DNA from: Dyella halodurans
GTDB taxonomy: Bacteria > Pseudomonadota > Gammaproteobacteria > Xanthomonadales > Rhodanobacteraceae
Reading direction: 5' to 3'
DNA: 64,000 nt
Assembly: GCF_026283925.1 (NCBI RefSeq)
Contig: NZ_JAPDPF010000009.1
Location: 164,405-228,404 of the forward strand
Part shown: piece after piece, positions 1 to 9,580 of the stretch
Layout: each line of letters begins with the position of its first letter
Numbering within the stretch: the first letter of the stretch is position 1
Notes under the pieces: model-generated
Seen by the model: the letters and a program-made list of their open reading frames with translations, nothing else
Databases searched by the model: none
Told to the model about the DNA's origin: nothing
Made by a program: the position numbers and the translations under genes

Positions 1-409
1 CACGCACCGCATGCCCCACTTTCAGCCCGATATCCCACAAGGTGGCGAAGCACTGTTCCAGCGCACGCAGGCGCGCCGGGTCGGACGGCCCCACCAGGGC
101 CAGCAAATCCACGTCCGAATAGGGAAACAACAAGCCGCGGCCAAAGCCACCGACGGCAAACAAGGCCGCGCCGGAGACCTCGCCCAGGCATGCACTCCAC
201 ACGTGGGCGACGATGCGCTGCACCGATTCGCTACGCCGCCGCGCCAGTGCGCTGGCATCGGCGCCATCGCGAAACGCCGTGGCCAGGGCGCGATCGACGT
301 CACCCAGCAATTGCCGCAATGCGCGACGTGCATCCGATGACACGCCCGAACGCGGCACCGCCGCCGGCAGGCGAGGCAACGGAGGCAACACGATCGGGGC
401 GACAGGCAT
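1..409 (-). CDS. glnD: [Protein-PII] uridylyltransferase, N-terminal part (partial)
   Basis: GlnD uridylylates and de-uridylylates PII proteins in response to glutamine and so controls nitrogen assimilation. Only the first 136 residues are in the window; the gene runs off the left edge. The frame is open from an ATG at 409. Residues 87-101 carry the nucleotidyltransferase signature, GGFGRG followed by PYSDVD, with D99 and D101 as the expected metal ligands. A GTG in the same frame at 448 is an alternative start. It lies downstream of map on the same strand, the usual neighbourhood for glnD, with a palindrome and a terminator between them, so it is probably a separate transcription unit. Identification is by the motif and synteny. 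Confidence 0.85.
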   Translation of the reverse strand, partial: MPVAPIVLPPLPRLPAAVPRSGVSSDARRALRQLLGDVDRALATAFRDGADASALARRRSESVQRIVAHVWSACLGEVSGAALFAVGGFGRGLLFPYSDVDLLALVGPSDPARLRALEQCFATLWDIGLKVGHAVR

Positions 410-615
410 GGGCTCGGTGCGCGTGAGGCGGTTCAGCAAGTCTGCCACGCATGGGGGCGGGACGCAGGATCGATGCGGCGGTGATTGGAATTCCCTGCGG
501 GAATAAACTCAAGGTAGCCAGCGGCCGATTGGACGCTAGCGAGCGGCGACGCTGGGGCAAACAAGATAAGCCGGCACCATTGAAACGGTAACGCCAGCGT
601 GGCCCCTCACCCCAA

Positions 616-638
616 CCCTCTCCCCGGCGGGGAGAGGG
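616..638. repeat. Palindromic intergenic repeat (CCCTCTCCCC/GGGGAGAGGG)
   Basis: A perfect 10-base inverted repeat, CCCTCTCCCC and GGGGAGAGGG, is separated by GGC. It is preceded by CCCTCACCCCAA. This composite is a familiar dispersed intergenic palindrome in high-GC proteobacteria. Only one copy is seen here, between map and glnD. Confidence 0.6.
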
Positions 639-646
639 AGCAGAGA

Positions 647-666
647 AGGGTCGCCGAAGCGACCCT
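647..666 (-). terminator. map terminator hairpin with TTCG loop
   Basis: An 8-bp perfect stem (AGGGTCGC/GCGACCCT) closes a TTCG tetraloop when read on the minus strand, 8 bases after the map stop codon. The downstream tract is only TCTCT, so the U-run is weak, but the stable C(UUCG)G-type loop and the position support termination of map. Confidence 0.65.
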
Positions 667-673
667 ATTCAGC

Positions 674-1441
674 TCAGGGCGCGTCAGGCCAAGGGGTCAG
701 GATCTCGAACCCATCGTCGGTCACCGCAATGGTGTGCTCCCACTGCGCCGACAGCGAATGGTCCTTGGTGACCACCGTCCAGCCGTCCGGCAGCTGCTTG
801 GTCTGCGGCTTGCCCGCATTGATCATCGGCTCGACCGTGAAGGTCATGCCCTTTTTCAACTCCAGGCCGGTGCTCGGACGCCCGTAGTGCAGCACCTGCG
901 GCTCGTCGTGATAGACCTTGCCGATGCCATGGCCGCAATACTCGCGCACTACCGAGAATCCGGCCGCTTCGGCATGCTTCTGGATGGCGTGACCGATGTC
1001 GCCGAGCGTCGCGCCCGGGCGCACGGCCTGGATGCCCTGCATCATCGCCTCGTAGGTGGTGTCGACCAGGCGCTTGGCCAGTACCGACGGCGTGCCGACG
1101 AAGTACATGCGGCTGGTATCGCCGTGCCAGCCATCCTTGATGACGGTGACATCGAGATTGATGATGTCGCCGTCCTTCAGCAGCTTGCCCGGGCTGGGAA
1201 TGCCGTGGCAGATCACGTGGTTGACCGAGGTGCACAAGGTCTTCGGGAAGCCGTTGTAGCCGACGTTGGCGGGGGTCGCCTTCTGCACCTTGACGATGTG
1301 CTCGTAGGCGAGCCGGTCCAGGTCTTCGGTGGTGACGCCAGGCTTGACGTGCTCCTTGAGCATGGCCAGCACTTCGGCGGCCAGCTGCCCGGCCACGCGC
1401 ATGCCCTGGATGTCTTCGGGGGTTTTCAATGTAACTGCCAT
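674..1441 (-). CDS. map: Methionine aminopeptidase, type I
   Basis: Removes the initiator methionine from nascent proteins in the cytoplasm; a dinuclear metal enzyme. The 255-residue product from ATG 1441 matches type Ia length. All five metal ligands are visible: D97, D108, H171, E204 and E235, in the contexts NLDVT, HGDTS, CGHGIG, FTVEPM and WEHT. A farther ATG at 1474 would add 11 residues unlike the family, so 1441 is chosen. It is divergent from rpsB, the classical gammaproteobacterial arrangement, with the rpsB promoter in the shared intergenic region. Confidence 0.97.
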   Translation of the reverse strand: MAVTLKTPEDIQGMRVAGQLAAEVLAMLKEHVKPGVTTEDLDRLAYEHIVKVQKATPANVGYNGFPKTLCTSVNHVICHGIPSPGKLLKDGDIINLDVTVIKDGWHGDTSRMYFVGTPSVLAKRLVDTTYEAMMQGIQAVRPGATLGDIGHAIQKHAEAAGFSVVREYCGHGIGKVYHDEPQVLHYGRPSTGLELKKGMTFTVEPMINAGKPQTKQLPDGWTVVTKDHSLSAQWEHTIAVTDDGFEILTPWPDAP

Positions 1442-1496
1442 AGTTCCGCTCACATGGCGTCGAACCGGCCGCATTCAAGCGATGCATGCCGGCGAC

Positions 1497-1526
1497 TTGC
1501 CGCTACGCCGGCTTACCGGCTACAAT
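1497..1526 (+). promoter_or_regulatory. Probable rpsB-tsf promoter
   Basis: TTGCCG at 1497-1502 and TACAAT at 1521-1526 are separated by 18 bases, a good sigma-70 match. The transcript would start near 1533 and carry a roughly 250-base leader before the rpsB ATG at 1784. Confidence 0.6.
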
Positions 1527-1533
1527 TTCGAAG

Positions 1534-1783
1534 TTTTGCTGACCCCATGTGCCCGTCTCTACGGTTCCCACATGACGTCGCAATGCGAGGGAGATTGTAA
1601 CCGCGCTGCGGCGCAAGCTCCCAAGTCCTTGAATGGACTACCAAACGCCACACACGTGTCGGCACCGCCTTCGGGGTGCCTCGGTTCGCCTTTACAGACA
1701 ACAGGCTACCGCGGTCGAAGTCGGGGATGCGTGGAGGTCCCAACCCCCGGGCTCTTCAAGCCCTTAGCAATTGGAGTTACACC
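1534..1783 (+). promoter_or_regulatory. Long structured 5' leader of rpsB
   Basis: No gene fits this stretch. It includes a hairpin at 1661-1680 (GGCACC paired with GGTGCC). In E. coli and other gammaproteobacteria S2 represses its own rpsB-tsf mRNA through a conserved long leader. This leader sits in the same place and may do the same; conservation of the actual structure was not checked. Confidence 0.4.
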
Positions 1784-2665
<882 letters not shown>

Positions 2666-2673
2666 GCCTGCCC

Positions 2674-2699
2674 CGCCCCGACCCTCATGGGTCGGGGCG
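2674..2699 (+). terminator. rpsB-tsf intergenic hairpin (attenuator)
   Basis: An 11-bp perfect GC stem (CGCCCCGACCC/GGGTCGGGGCG) with a TCAT loop lies 8 bases after the rpsB stop. An ATTTTT tract follows about 10 bases later. It probably terminates part of the transcripts and so lowers tsf relative to rpsB. Confidence 0.65.
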
Positions 2700-2724
2700 C
2701 ATCAAAGATTTTTGAGGAACCCAG

Positions 2725-3603
2725 ATGACTGCCATTACCGCAAAACTGGTTAGCGAACTGCGTGAGCGTTCGGGCGCCGGCATGATGGATTGCAAGAAGG
2801 CGCTGGTCGAGAACAATGGCGACATCGAAGCCGCTGTCGAATACCTGCGCAAGACCGGCCTGGCCAAGGCCGACAAGAAGGCTGACCGCGTGGCCGCCGA
2901 AGGCCGCGTCGCCACCGCCCAGGCCAACGGCCAGGCCGTGCTGGTCGAAGTGAACAGCGAAACCGATTTCGTCGCCAAGGCGCCGAATTTCATTCAGTTC
3001 ACCAACGAAGTGGCCGCAGCCGTGCTGGCTTCCGGCGCTGGCGACATTGACGCCGCCAAGGCCGCCGCCTTCCCGGGCGCCGACAACGTCGAGTCCGCCG
3101 CCAAGGCCCAGACCGCCACCATCGGCGAGAAGATCGAAGTGCGCCGCGTTGCCCGCATCGCGAACGATGGCCCCCTGGCCACCTACTCGCACGGCGGCAA
3201 GATTGGCGTGATCGTGGCGCTCAAGGGCGGCTCGGAAGAGCTGGCCAAGGGCATCGCCATGCACGTGGCAGCCATGAACCCGCCGCACATCAAGGCCGAG
3301 GACGTTCCGGCCGAGTTCATCGCGAAGGAAAAGGACATCGCGCTGAGCCAGATGACCGACAAGGACAAGGCCAAGCCGGCCGAGATCCTGGAAAAGATCA
3401 TCTCCGGCAAGATCAACAAGATCGTCTCGGAAGTGACCCTGGTCGGCCAGCCGTACGTGCTGGACACCAATGTCACCGTCGGCGACGCCCTCAAGAAGGA
3501 AGGCGCTGAGGTGGTTGCCGTGGCCCGTCTGGTCGTAGGCGAAGGCATCGAGAAGGTGCAGGAAGACTACCTGGCCGAAGTGGCGAAGGCGATGCAGGTC
3601 TAA
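2725..3603 (+). CDS. tsf: Elongation factor Ts
   Basis: EF-Ts is the guanine-nucleotide exchange factor that regenerates EF-Tu-GTP. The 292-residue length is normal. The N-terminal UBA-like domain is visible at residues 11-25 ([16 protein letters not shown]), and the exchange core includes NSETDFVA near residue 77. A Shine-Dalgarno (GAGGAA) lies ahead of ATG 2725. It is co-transcribed with rpsB through a leaky hairpin, and a strong terminator follows. Confidence 0.98.
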   Translation: MTAITAKLVSELRERSGAGMMDCKKALVENNGDIEAAVEYLRKTGLAKADKKADRVAAEGRVATAQANGQAVLVEVNSETDFVAKAPNFIQFTNEVAAAVLASGAGDIDAAKAAAFPGADNVESAAKAQTATIGEKIEVRRVARIANDGPLATYSHGGKIGVIVALKGGSEELAKGIAMHVAAMNPPHIKAEDVPAEFIAKEKDIALSQMTDKDKAKPAEILEKIISGKINKIVSEVTLVGQPYVLDTNVTVGDALKKEGAEVVAVARLVVGEGIEKVQEDYLAEVAKAMQV

Positions 3604-3627
3604 GGACCTCGCCGTTGTCGGGCCCGG

Positions 3628-3653
3628 AAAAGCCGCGGGAAACCGCGGCTTTT
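3628..3653 (+). terminator. Rho-independent terminator after tsf
   Basis: An 11-bp perfect stem (AAAAGCCGCGG/CCGCGGCTTTT) closes a GAAA tetraloop, followed by CTGCTTTTT. This is a textbook terminator of the rpsB-tsf operon. Confidence 0.92.
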
Positions 3654-3772
3654 CTGCTTTTTGAGAGCCGTTCCCGACCTACCCTCCCCACGCCGGATGC
3701 CAGCCCACCTCCGGGGCGGACGCCGAGCTCGAACCAGGACCGGGCCACCCGCCCCGTGACGGCATAAAACTC

Positions 3773-3801
3773 TTACCCGTTCGCGTCGCTGTCGTTACAA
3801 T
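3773..3801 (+). promoter_or_regulatory. Possible pyrH promoter
   Basis: TTACCC at 3773-3778 and TACAAT at 3796-3801 are separated by 17 bases, about 35 bases upstream of the pyrH ATG. The -10 box is good and the -35 box weak. The strong terminator just upstream requires a promoter in this area. Confidence 0.45.
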
Positions 3802-3835
3802 GCGTGCGTTTTGCCCCACACAATCCGGAGACCCC

Positions 3836-4558
3836 ATGAGCGCTCAGCTTAACTATCGTCGTATCCTGCTCAAGCTCTCCGGTGAAGCCCTGATGGGCGA
3901 GGCCGACTACGGCATCGACCCGAAAGTGATCGGCCGCCTCGCCGACGAAATCATCGAAGTACAGAAGGCGGGCATCCAGATCGGCGTGGTCATCGGCGGC
4001 GGCAATATTTTCCGCGGCGCCGGCCTCGCCGCGGCCGGCATGGATCGCGTCACCGGCGACCACATGGGCATGCTGGCCACGGTGATGAATGCGCTGGCCA
4101 TGCAGGACGCGATCGAGCGCCGCGGTGGCTTCGCCCGCGTGATGAGCGCGATCCCGATCCACGACGTCGCCGAGGACTACATCCGTCGTCGCGCGATCCG
4201 CCATATCGAGAAGGGTCGCATCGTGCTGTTCGCCGCCGGCACCGGCAACCCGTTCTTCACCACGGACTCGGCTGCCGCACTGCGCGCGGTGGAAGTGGGC
4301 GCGAACCTGCTGCTCAAGGCGACCAAGGTCGATGGCGTCTACACCGCCGACCCCGCACGTCACGCCGACGCCACCCGCTACGACCATCTCACCTACGACC
4401 AGGTCATCGAACGCAAGCTGGCGGTGATGGATACCGCAGCCATCGCCCTGTGCCGCGACCACGGCATGCCGCTGCGCATCTACGACATGACGGTCGCCGG
4501 CAGCCTCATGCGCATCATGCGCGGCGAGGCCATCGGCACGCTCGTTTCCGAGGACTGA
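3836..4558 (+). CDS. pyrH: Uridylate kinase
   Basis: Phosphorylates UMP to UDP in the cytoplasm for pyrimidine nucleotide synthesis; a hexameric amino-acid-kinase-fold enzyme inhibited by UTP. The 240-residue product from ATG 3836 starts [19 protein letters not shown], the family N-terminus, and the length is exact for the family. GGGNIFRG marks the UMP/ATP site near residue 57. A longer in-frame start at 3800 adds an unconserved stretch and is rejected. It is followed by frr as in most gammaproteobacteria. Confidence 0.97.
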   Translation: MSAQLNYRRILLKLSGEALMGEADYGIDPKVIGRLADEIIEVQKAGIQIGVVIGGGNIFRGAGLAAAGMDRVTGDHMGMLATVMNALAMQDAIERRGGFARVMSAIPIHDVAEDYIRRRAIRHIEKGRIVLFAAGTGNPFFTTDSAAALRAVEVGANLLLKATKVDGVYTADPARHADATRYDHLTYDQVIERKLAVMDTAAIALCRDHGMPLRIYDMTVAGSLMRIMRGEAIGTLVSED

Positions 4559-4564
4559 TCCACG

Positions 4565-4588
4565 CGGCTCCGGCCTGACCCGGAGCCG
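4565..4588 (+). terminator. Hairpin after pyrH
   Basis: A 9-bp stem (CGGCTCCGG/CCGGAGCCG) with a 6-base loop lies 6 bases after the pyrH stop, followed only by TTCC. It is a possible partial terminator, and frr has its own -10-like box (TATACT at 4622-4627) downstream. Confidence 0.5.
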
Positions 4589-4659
4589 TTCCACCGCGGC
4601 TTCCGGGCCGACCCTGCCTGCTATACTCGCGGGCTTGCACGCTATACCGGGTGACTTCC

Positions 4660-5217
4660 ATGCTTAACGACATCAAGAACGATGCCCAGACCCGCATGGG
4701 CAAGAGCATCGACTCGCTCAAGCACGACCTGACTCGCCTGCGCACCGGCCGCGCCAGTACGGCGCTGGTGGAGGGCATCAAGGTGCCCTACTACGGCTCG
4801 GACATGCCGCTGAATCAGGTCGCCACGATTGCGCTGGGTGACTCGCGCTCCATCATCATCACCCCGTTCGAGAAGAGCCTGATCGGGCCGATCGAAAAAG
4901 CCATCATGGCTTCGGATGTCGGCATCACGCCGACCACCGCTGGCGTGGTCATTCGCCTGAACATGCCGCCGCTGACGGAAGAGCGCCGCAAGGAGCTCGC
5001 CAAGCACGTGGCGCACGAGGGCGAGAATGCGAAGGTTGCGATCCGCAATGTGCGTCGCGATGCCCTGCAGCAGGTCAAGGATCTGCTCAAGGAAAAGCAG
5101 ATCACCGAAGACGAAGAGCGCAAGGCCGAGGACGAGATCCAGAAGCTGACCGACCGCTTCGTCAAGGATGTCGACAGCGTCGTGAAGCACAAGGAAGAGG
5201 AGCTGATGGCGCTCTGA
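4660..5217 (+). CDS. frr: Ribosome recycling factor
   Basis: RRF works with EF-G to split post-termination ribosomes. From the ATG at 4660 the product is 185 residues, the same as E. coli RRF, starting MLNDIKNDAQ. A GTG at 4651 in the same frame would add three residues; the GGGTGA Shine-Dalgarno overlaps that GTG and is spaced correctly for 4660, which decides the start. The helical arm motif LRTGRAS lies near residue 29. It sits between pyrH and uppS, the standard order. Confidence 0.97.
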   Translation: MLNDIKNDAQTRMGKSIDSLKHDLTRLRTGRASTALVEGIKVPYYGSDMPLNQVATIALGDSRSIIITPFEKSLIGPIEKAIMASDVGITPTTAGVVIRLNMPPLTEERRKELAKHVAHEGENAKVAIRNVRRDALQQVKDLLKEKQITEDEERKAEDEIQKLTDRFVKDVDSVVKHKEEELMAL

Positions 5218-5235
5218 GCGCCATTGCCCTGCACT

Positions 5236-5976
5236 ATGACCAGCAGCGCCGATCCTGCGCGAATACCGCGCCACATCGCCATCGTGATGGATGGCAACGG
5301 CCGCTGGGCGAAGCTCCGCCACCGGCCACGCACTTTTGGCCATAACGCTGGACGCAAGGCGGTCCGTGACGTGGTCGAGGGCTGCCTGCGCCAGGGTGTC
5401 AAGGTACTTACGCTGTTCGCTTTCTCCAGCGAGAACTGGCAGCGTCCGCAGGAAGAGGTCGGCGCGCTGATGGAGCTGTTCCTGCGCGCGCTGGACAAGG
5501 AAGTGGACGAACTGCACAGCAACGAGGTGCGCCTGCGTTTCGTCGGCGACCTCAGCGCGTTCGACAACGGCATGCGCCAGCGCATGACCGCCGCCATGGC
5601 GCGAACGGCCGGCAATGATGCGCTGCATCTGAATGTGGCGATGAACTACGGCGGCCGCTGGGACATCGTGCAGGCCGCACGCAAGGCGGCCGAGTCGGTG
5701 GCGCGCGGCGAACTGCGTGCGGAAGAGATCGACGAGGCCCTGCTCGGCCACTGGATGAGCCTGGCCGACCTGCCACCGCTCGATCTGTTCATCCGCACCG
5801 GCGGCGAATGCCGCGTCAGCAATTTCTTATTGTGGCAACTGGCTTACGCTGAGCTACATTTCACCGATACCCTCTGGCCCGACTTCGACCAGGCTTGCCT
5901 GCGCAGCGCCATCGAGGACTATGCACGCCGTGAACGCCGCTTCGGCCGTACCGGCGAGCAAGTTGCCCAGCGATAA
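5236..5976 (+). CDS. uppS: Undecaprenyl diphosphate synthase (cis-prenyltransferase)
   Basis: Adds eight isopentenyl units to FPP to form the C55 lipid carrier for peptidoglycan and O-antigen. The 246-residue product shows the P-loop-like MDGNGRWAK with catalytic D19, then FSSENW, and RTGGECRVSNFLLWQ near the C-terminus. The residue after GGE is Cys where E. coli has His; this position varies in the family. The ATG at 5236 is preferred over an in-frame TTG at 5224. Its substrate would come from ispA further along this window. Confidence 0.96.
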   Translation: MTSSADPARIPRHIAIVMDGNGRWAKLRHRPRTFGHNAGRKAVRDVVEGCLRQGVKVLTLFAFSSENWQRPQEEVGALMELFLRALDKEVDELHSNEVRLRFVGDLSAFDNGMRQRMTAAMARTAGNDALHLNVAMNYGGRWDIVQAARKAAESVARGELRAEEIDEALLGHWMSLADLPPLDLFIRTGGECRVSNFLLWQLAYAELHFTDTLWPDFDQACLRSAIEDYARRERRFGRTGEQVAQR

Positions 5977-5989
5977 CCCAAGGACCCAC

Positions 5990-6808
5990 ATGCTGCTCCA
6001 GCGCACCCTTACCGCACTGCTGCTCGCTCCGTTGGTGATCCTGCTGATCCTGCTGGCGCCGAATGGGTTGTTTGCTCCCATTGTCGCCATCGCCTTTCTC
6101 GCCGCCATGTGGGAATGGACCAGCCTTTCCGGCTTTCAGGACACCACCCTGCGTGGCGCGCTGGTCGCGCTTACCGCCGTGCTGCTGGCCCTGTGCTGGT
6201 GGGTGCGCGATAGCGCCTGGTGGCCGCTGCTGATCGGTGTAGGCGTCGCGTGGTGGGTGCTGACGGGCCAATGGTTGCGTCACTTTGCCTTCGCTGCCGC
6301 GCCGACCCGCGAAAACCGTCTGATCAAGCTGGGCGCTGGACTGCTGGTGATCGTGCCGGCATGGGTGGCGGTGGTATCCGTGCACGGCTCGGGCGACCGC
6401 GGCCAGTGGTGGACCCTGCTCGCCCTGTTCATCGTCTGGGCCGCGGACATCGGCGCCTATTTCAGCGGCCGCCAGTTTGGCCGGCGCAAGCTCGCGCCCA
6501 CCATCAGCCCTGGCAAGACCTGGGCTGGCGCCTATGGCGCCCTGGTGGCCGGCGCCCTGGTCGCGCTGGGTGGCGGCTTGCTGCTGGGCCTGCATGACGG
6601 CAAGCTGGCCGGCCTGCTGGTGCTGTCGGTGATTACCGTGGTCGCATCGATCGTCGGCGACCTGCTGGAAAGCCTGATGAAGCGGCATGCCGCGGTGAAG
6701 GACTCCGGCAGCCTGTTCCCCGGCCACGGGGGCCTGCTGGACCGCCTCGACAGCGTGTTCGCGGCCATGCCCGTGTTCGCGGCCGGCATGCTCCTGCTGA
6801 GCCTATGA
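5990..6808 (+). CDS. cdsA: Phosphatidate cytidylyltransferase
   Basis: Makes CDP-diacylglycerol from phosphatidate and CTP in the inner membrane, the precursor of all phospholipids. The 272-residue protein is largely hydrophobic with about eight membrane segments. The SPGKTWAG motif and the C-terminal signature ([19 protein letters not shown]) are intact. The ATG at 5990 has an AAGGA site 7 bases upstream; an in-frame ATG at 5921 inside uppS is rejected. The stop overlaps the dxr ATG by 4 bases (ATGA). Confidence 0.96.
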   Translation: MLLQRTLTALLLAPLVILLILLAPNGLFAPIVAIAFLAAMWEWTSLSGFQDTTLRGALVALTAVLLALCWWVRDSAWWPLLIGVGVAWWVLTGQWLRHFAFAAAPTRENRLIKLGAGLLVIVPAWVAVVSVHGSGDRGQWWTLLALFIVWAADIGAYFSGRQFGRRKLAPTISPGKTWAGAYGALVAGALVALGGGLLLGLHDGKLAGLLVLSVITVVASIVGDLLESLMKRHAAVKDSGSLFPGHGGLLDRLDSVFAAMPVFAAGMLLLSL

Positions 6809-7995
6809 ACGCCTCCGTTTTGCGCAAGGTCGCCGTGCTTGGTGCCACCGGCTCGATCGGCGGCAGCACGCTCGACGTGATCGCCCGCCATCCGGAGCGC
6901 TTCCGCGCCAGCGTGCTTACGGCGCACAGCAATGTCGCGGAGCTGGCGGAGCTATGCGCCCGGCACCAGCCCGACCTGGCCGTGATCGCCGACCCTGCCC
7001 TGGAGGGCGAGCTGGCGCGTCGCCTGGCCGCGTCCGGGGTGCGCTGTGAGATTGCCAGCGGCCACGACGCCATCACGGCGGCCGCGTCGGGCACGCTGTG
7101 CGATACCGTAGTCGCCGCCATCGTCGGCGCCGCCGGCCTCGACTCGACCCTTGCGGCCGCACGGACCGGCAAGCGCCTGCTGCTGGCCAACAAGGAATCC
7201 ATCGTGATGGCAGGGCCGCTGCTGCTGGAGGCGCTGGCCGCCGGTGGCGGTGAGCTGATTCCGGTCGATTCCGAGCACAACGCGATCTTTCAGTGCCTGC
7301 CTGGCGGCCGCCCCGAGCTGGCGCGCAGCGGCGTGCGGCGCCTGATCCTCACCGCTTCGGGCGGACCGTTCCGCGGCCGCACGCGCGCCGAACTGGCCGG
7401 GGTCACGCCGGAGCAGGCCTGCAAACACCCCAACTGGGTCATGGGCCGCAAGATTTCAGTCGATTCGGCCACCTTGATGAACAAGGGTCTCGAAGTCATC
7501 GAGGCGCATCACCTGTTTGGCGCCCCGGCTGAGGCCATCGAGGTGCTGGTGCACCCCCAGAGCCTGGTGCATTCGCTGGTCGATTACGTCGATGGCTCGG
7601 TGCTTGCGCAACTGGGCAACCCGGATATGCGCACCGCCATCGCCCATGCACTGGCCTGGCCGGAGCGCATCAGCGCGGGCGTGCCCGCGCTAGACCTCGC
7701 CTCCTGCGCACCGCTGGCGTTCGAGCAGCCCGACCTGGCCACCTTCCGTTGCCTCGCGCTGGCCTTTCAGGCGCTGCGCGCCGGCGGTGACGCACCGGCC
7801 ATCCTCAACGCCGCGAACGAGGTGGCGGTCGAGGCCTTCCTGGCCGGCGGCCTGCCCTTCCTGGCGATCGCCGATCTGGTCGAGAGTGTCCTTACGGAAC
7901 TGCCGGCCGAACCCGTGGTCGATCTCCAGTCTCTGAATGAACGCGACCGGACGGCCCGTGAAGCCGCCCGACGCATTCTCCGCAACCTGTGCTGA
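6805..7995 (+). CDS. dxr: 1-deoxy-D-xylulose 5-phosphate reductoisomerase
   Basis: Second step of the MEP isoprenoid pathway: DXP plus NADPH to 2-C-methyl-D-erythritol 4-phosphate, in the cytoplasm. 396 residues, normal length. The NADPH-binding motif [11 protein letters not shown] is at residues 10-20, LLANKES near residue 130, and the metal/substrate site includes [11 protein letters not shown]. Translationally coupled to cdsA by a 4-base overlap. Confidence 0.97.
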   Translation: MNASVLRKVAVLGATGSIGGSTLDVIARHPERFRASVLTAHSNVAELAELCARHQPDLAVIADPALEGELARRLAASGVRCEIASGHDAITAAASGTLCDTVVAAIVGAAGLDSTLAAARTGKRLLLANKESIVMAGPLLLEALAAGGGELIPVDSEHNAIFQCLPGGRPELARSGVRRLILTASGGPFRGRTRAELAGVTPEQACKHPNWVMGRKISVDSATLMNKGLEVIEAHHLFGAPAEAIEVLVHPQSLVHSLVDYVDGSVLAQLGNPDMRTAIAHALAWPERISAGVPALDLASCAPLAFEQPDLATFRCLALAFQALRAGGDAPAILNAANEVAVEAFLAGGLPFLAIADLVESVLTELPAEPVVDLQSLNERDRTAREAARRILRNLC

Positions 7996-8017
7996 CAAGC
8001 CTGATAAGCTCTTACTG

Positions 8018-9364
8018 ATGAATCCTTTCTTTGGCTCGGTGTTCTGGTTACTGGTCACGCTCGGCGTGCTGGTCACCTTTCACGAATTTGGCCACTACTG
8101 GGTAGCACGGCGCTGTGGCGTCAAGGTGCTGCGTTTCTCCGTGGGCTTCGGCAAGGCAATCTGGAAGCGCATCGGCCGCGACGGCACTGAGTATCAGGTG
8201 GCCATGATCCCGCTGGGCGGCTACGTGAAGATGCTCGACGCGCGCGAAGGTGACGTCGATCCCGCCCTGGCTGGCCAGGAATTCACCAGCAAGCCGGTGT
8301 GGCAGCGCATCGCCATCGTCGCCGCGGGCCCGGGCTTCAATCTGATCTTCACCGTGGTCGCGTTCTGGTTCATGTTCATGCTGGGCAAGCCCGACATGGC
8401 ACCCGTCGTCACGGCCGCGCCGCAGAGCCTGGCGGCCGAAGCCGGGATTCGCGCGGGCGACCGCATCCTGAGCGTGGACGGCAAGCCGGTGGCGACCTGG
8501 AGCGACTCCATGGATGCCGTGGCCAACGGCATGCTCGGTCGCGACCCGTTGCCGCTGCAGGTGCGAGGCGCGGATGGCTCGGTGCGCCAGCTGGTGCTTC
8601 CGCTCAACCAGCTGCCCGCGGGTGAGGATATCGGCCAATACCTGGACAAGCTGGGCCTGAAACTGGCGCCTTTGCCGCCCGTGGCCGCCACGGTTTTGCC
8701 GGGCAAGCCGGCCGAGCAGGCGGGCATGCAGGGGGGCGACCGGATCCTCAGCATCAATGGACACGCCGTCGCGGGCTACGAGGACTTCCAGGAGCTGATT
8801 CCGCAGGAAGCGGCCAAGTCGCCGACCTTGAACGTGCTGGTCGAGCGCGCCGGCAAGACCCTGCCGCTGTCGATCACGGCACGCATGGAGTCGCTGGAAG
8901 GCCATCCCCCCAAATGGGTGATCGGCGTGTCTTCGCTTGAACGGGAGCAGGCCGTGCTCCGCTATGGGCCGCTGAAGGCCATGGGCGCTTCGCTGCAGAC
9001 CACCTGGAGCAGCACGGCCGCCACCTTCAACATGATCGGCAAGATGCTGACCGGCCAGGCCTCGACCAAGAACCTGTCCGGGGTGATCGGCATCGCCCAG
9101 GTCGCGAACGCATCGGCAAGCATGGGGGCCGGCTGGTTCCTGAGCTTCCTGGCCATGGTGTCGCTAAGTCTTGCGATTCTCAACCTGCTGCCGATCCCCG
9201 TCTTGGACGGCGGTTACCTGCTGTATTACCTTATTGAGTTGGTCAAGGGCAGCCCTGTCAGTGAGCGTGTGATGATGGCCGGCCAATATGTCGGCCTGGT
9301 CCTGCTATTCACGTTAATGGGGTTGGCCTTCTACAACGACATCCATCGCATCCTGCCCTCGTGA
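8018..9364 (+). CDS. rseP: Site-2 protease RseP, inner-membrane zinc metalloprotease
   Basis: Cleaves anti-sigma factor RseA within the membrane after DegS, releasing sigma-E, and clears signal-peptide remnants. The 448-residue product begins MNPFFGSVFW. HEFGH at residues 22-26 provides the zinc ligands and catalytic Glu, and VLDGG near the C-terminus the third ligand. Two periplasmic PDZ domains lie roughly at residues 125-205 and 215-300. An in-frame start at 7937 lies inside dxr and is rejected. It sits immediately upstream of bamA, as usual. Confidence 0.95.
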   Translation: MNPFFGSVFWLLVTLGVLVTFHEFGHYWVARRCGVKVLRFSVGFGKAIWKRIGRDGTEYQVAMIPLGGYVKMLDAREGDVDPALAGQEFTSKPVWQRIAIVAAGPGFNLIFTVVAFWFMFMLGKPDMAPVVTAAPQSLAAEAGIRAGDRILSVDGKPVATWSDSMDAVANGMLGRDPLPLQVRGADGSVRQLVLPLNQLPAGEDIGQYLDKLGLKLAPLPPVAATVLPGKPAEQAGMQGGDRILSINGHAVAGYEDFQELIPQEAAKSPTLNVLVERAGKTLPLSITARMESLEGHPPKWVIGVSSLEREQAVLRYGPLKAMGASLQTTWSSTAATFNMIGKMLTGQASTKNLSGVIGIAQVANASASMGAGWFLSFLAMVSLSLAILNLLPIPVLDGGYLLYYLIELVKGSPVSERVMMAGQYVGLVLLFTLMGLAFYNDIHRILPS

Positions 9365-9580
9365 CGCGCTCGGCTAGTGGCAAAAGCCGTGCAGTGCCCG
9401 CGGGTGATGGCGTGCCGACGTTTCGCGCTTCCACGTGCGCGACTCAACGGCATCGCGGTGGTTTACCCGGCGCATCTGGGGAAGATGCGAGCACCCTTTC
9501 AAGGCTGGGTTTTACCCGGCTTCACGCATTGATCGGGGCGGTCTTGGCCGCCTCATCGGAATAAACCAACGGAATCGACG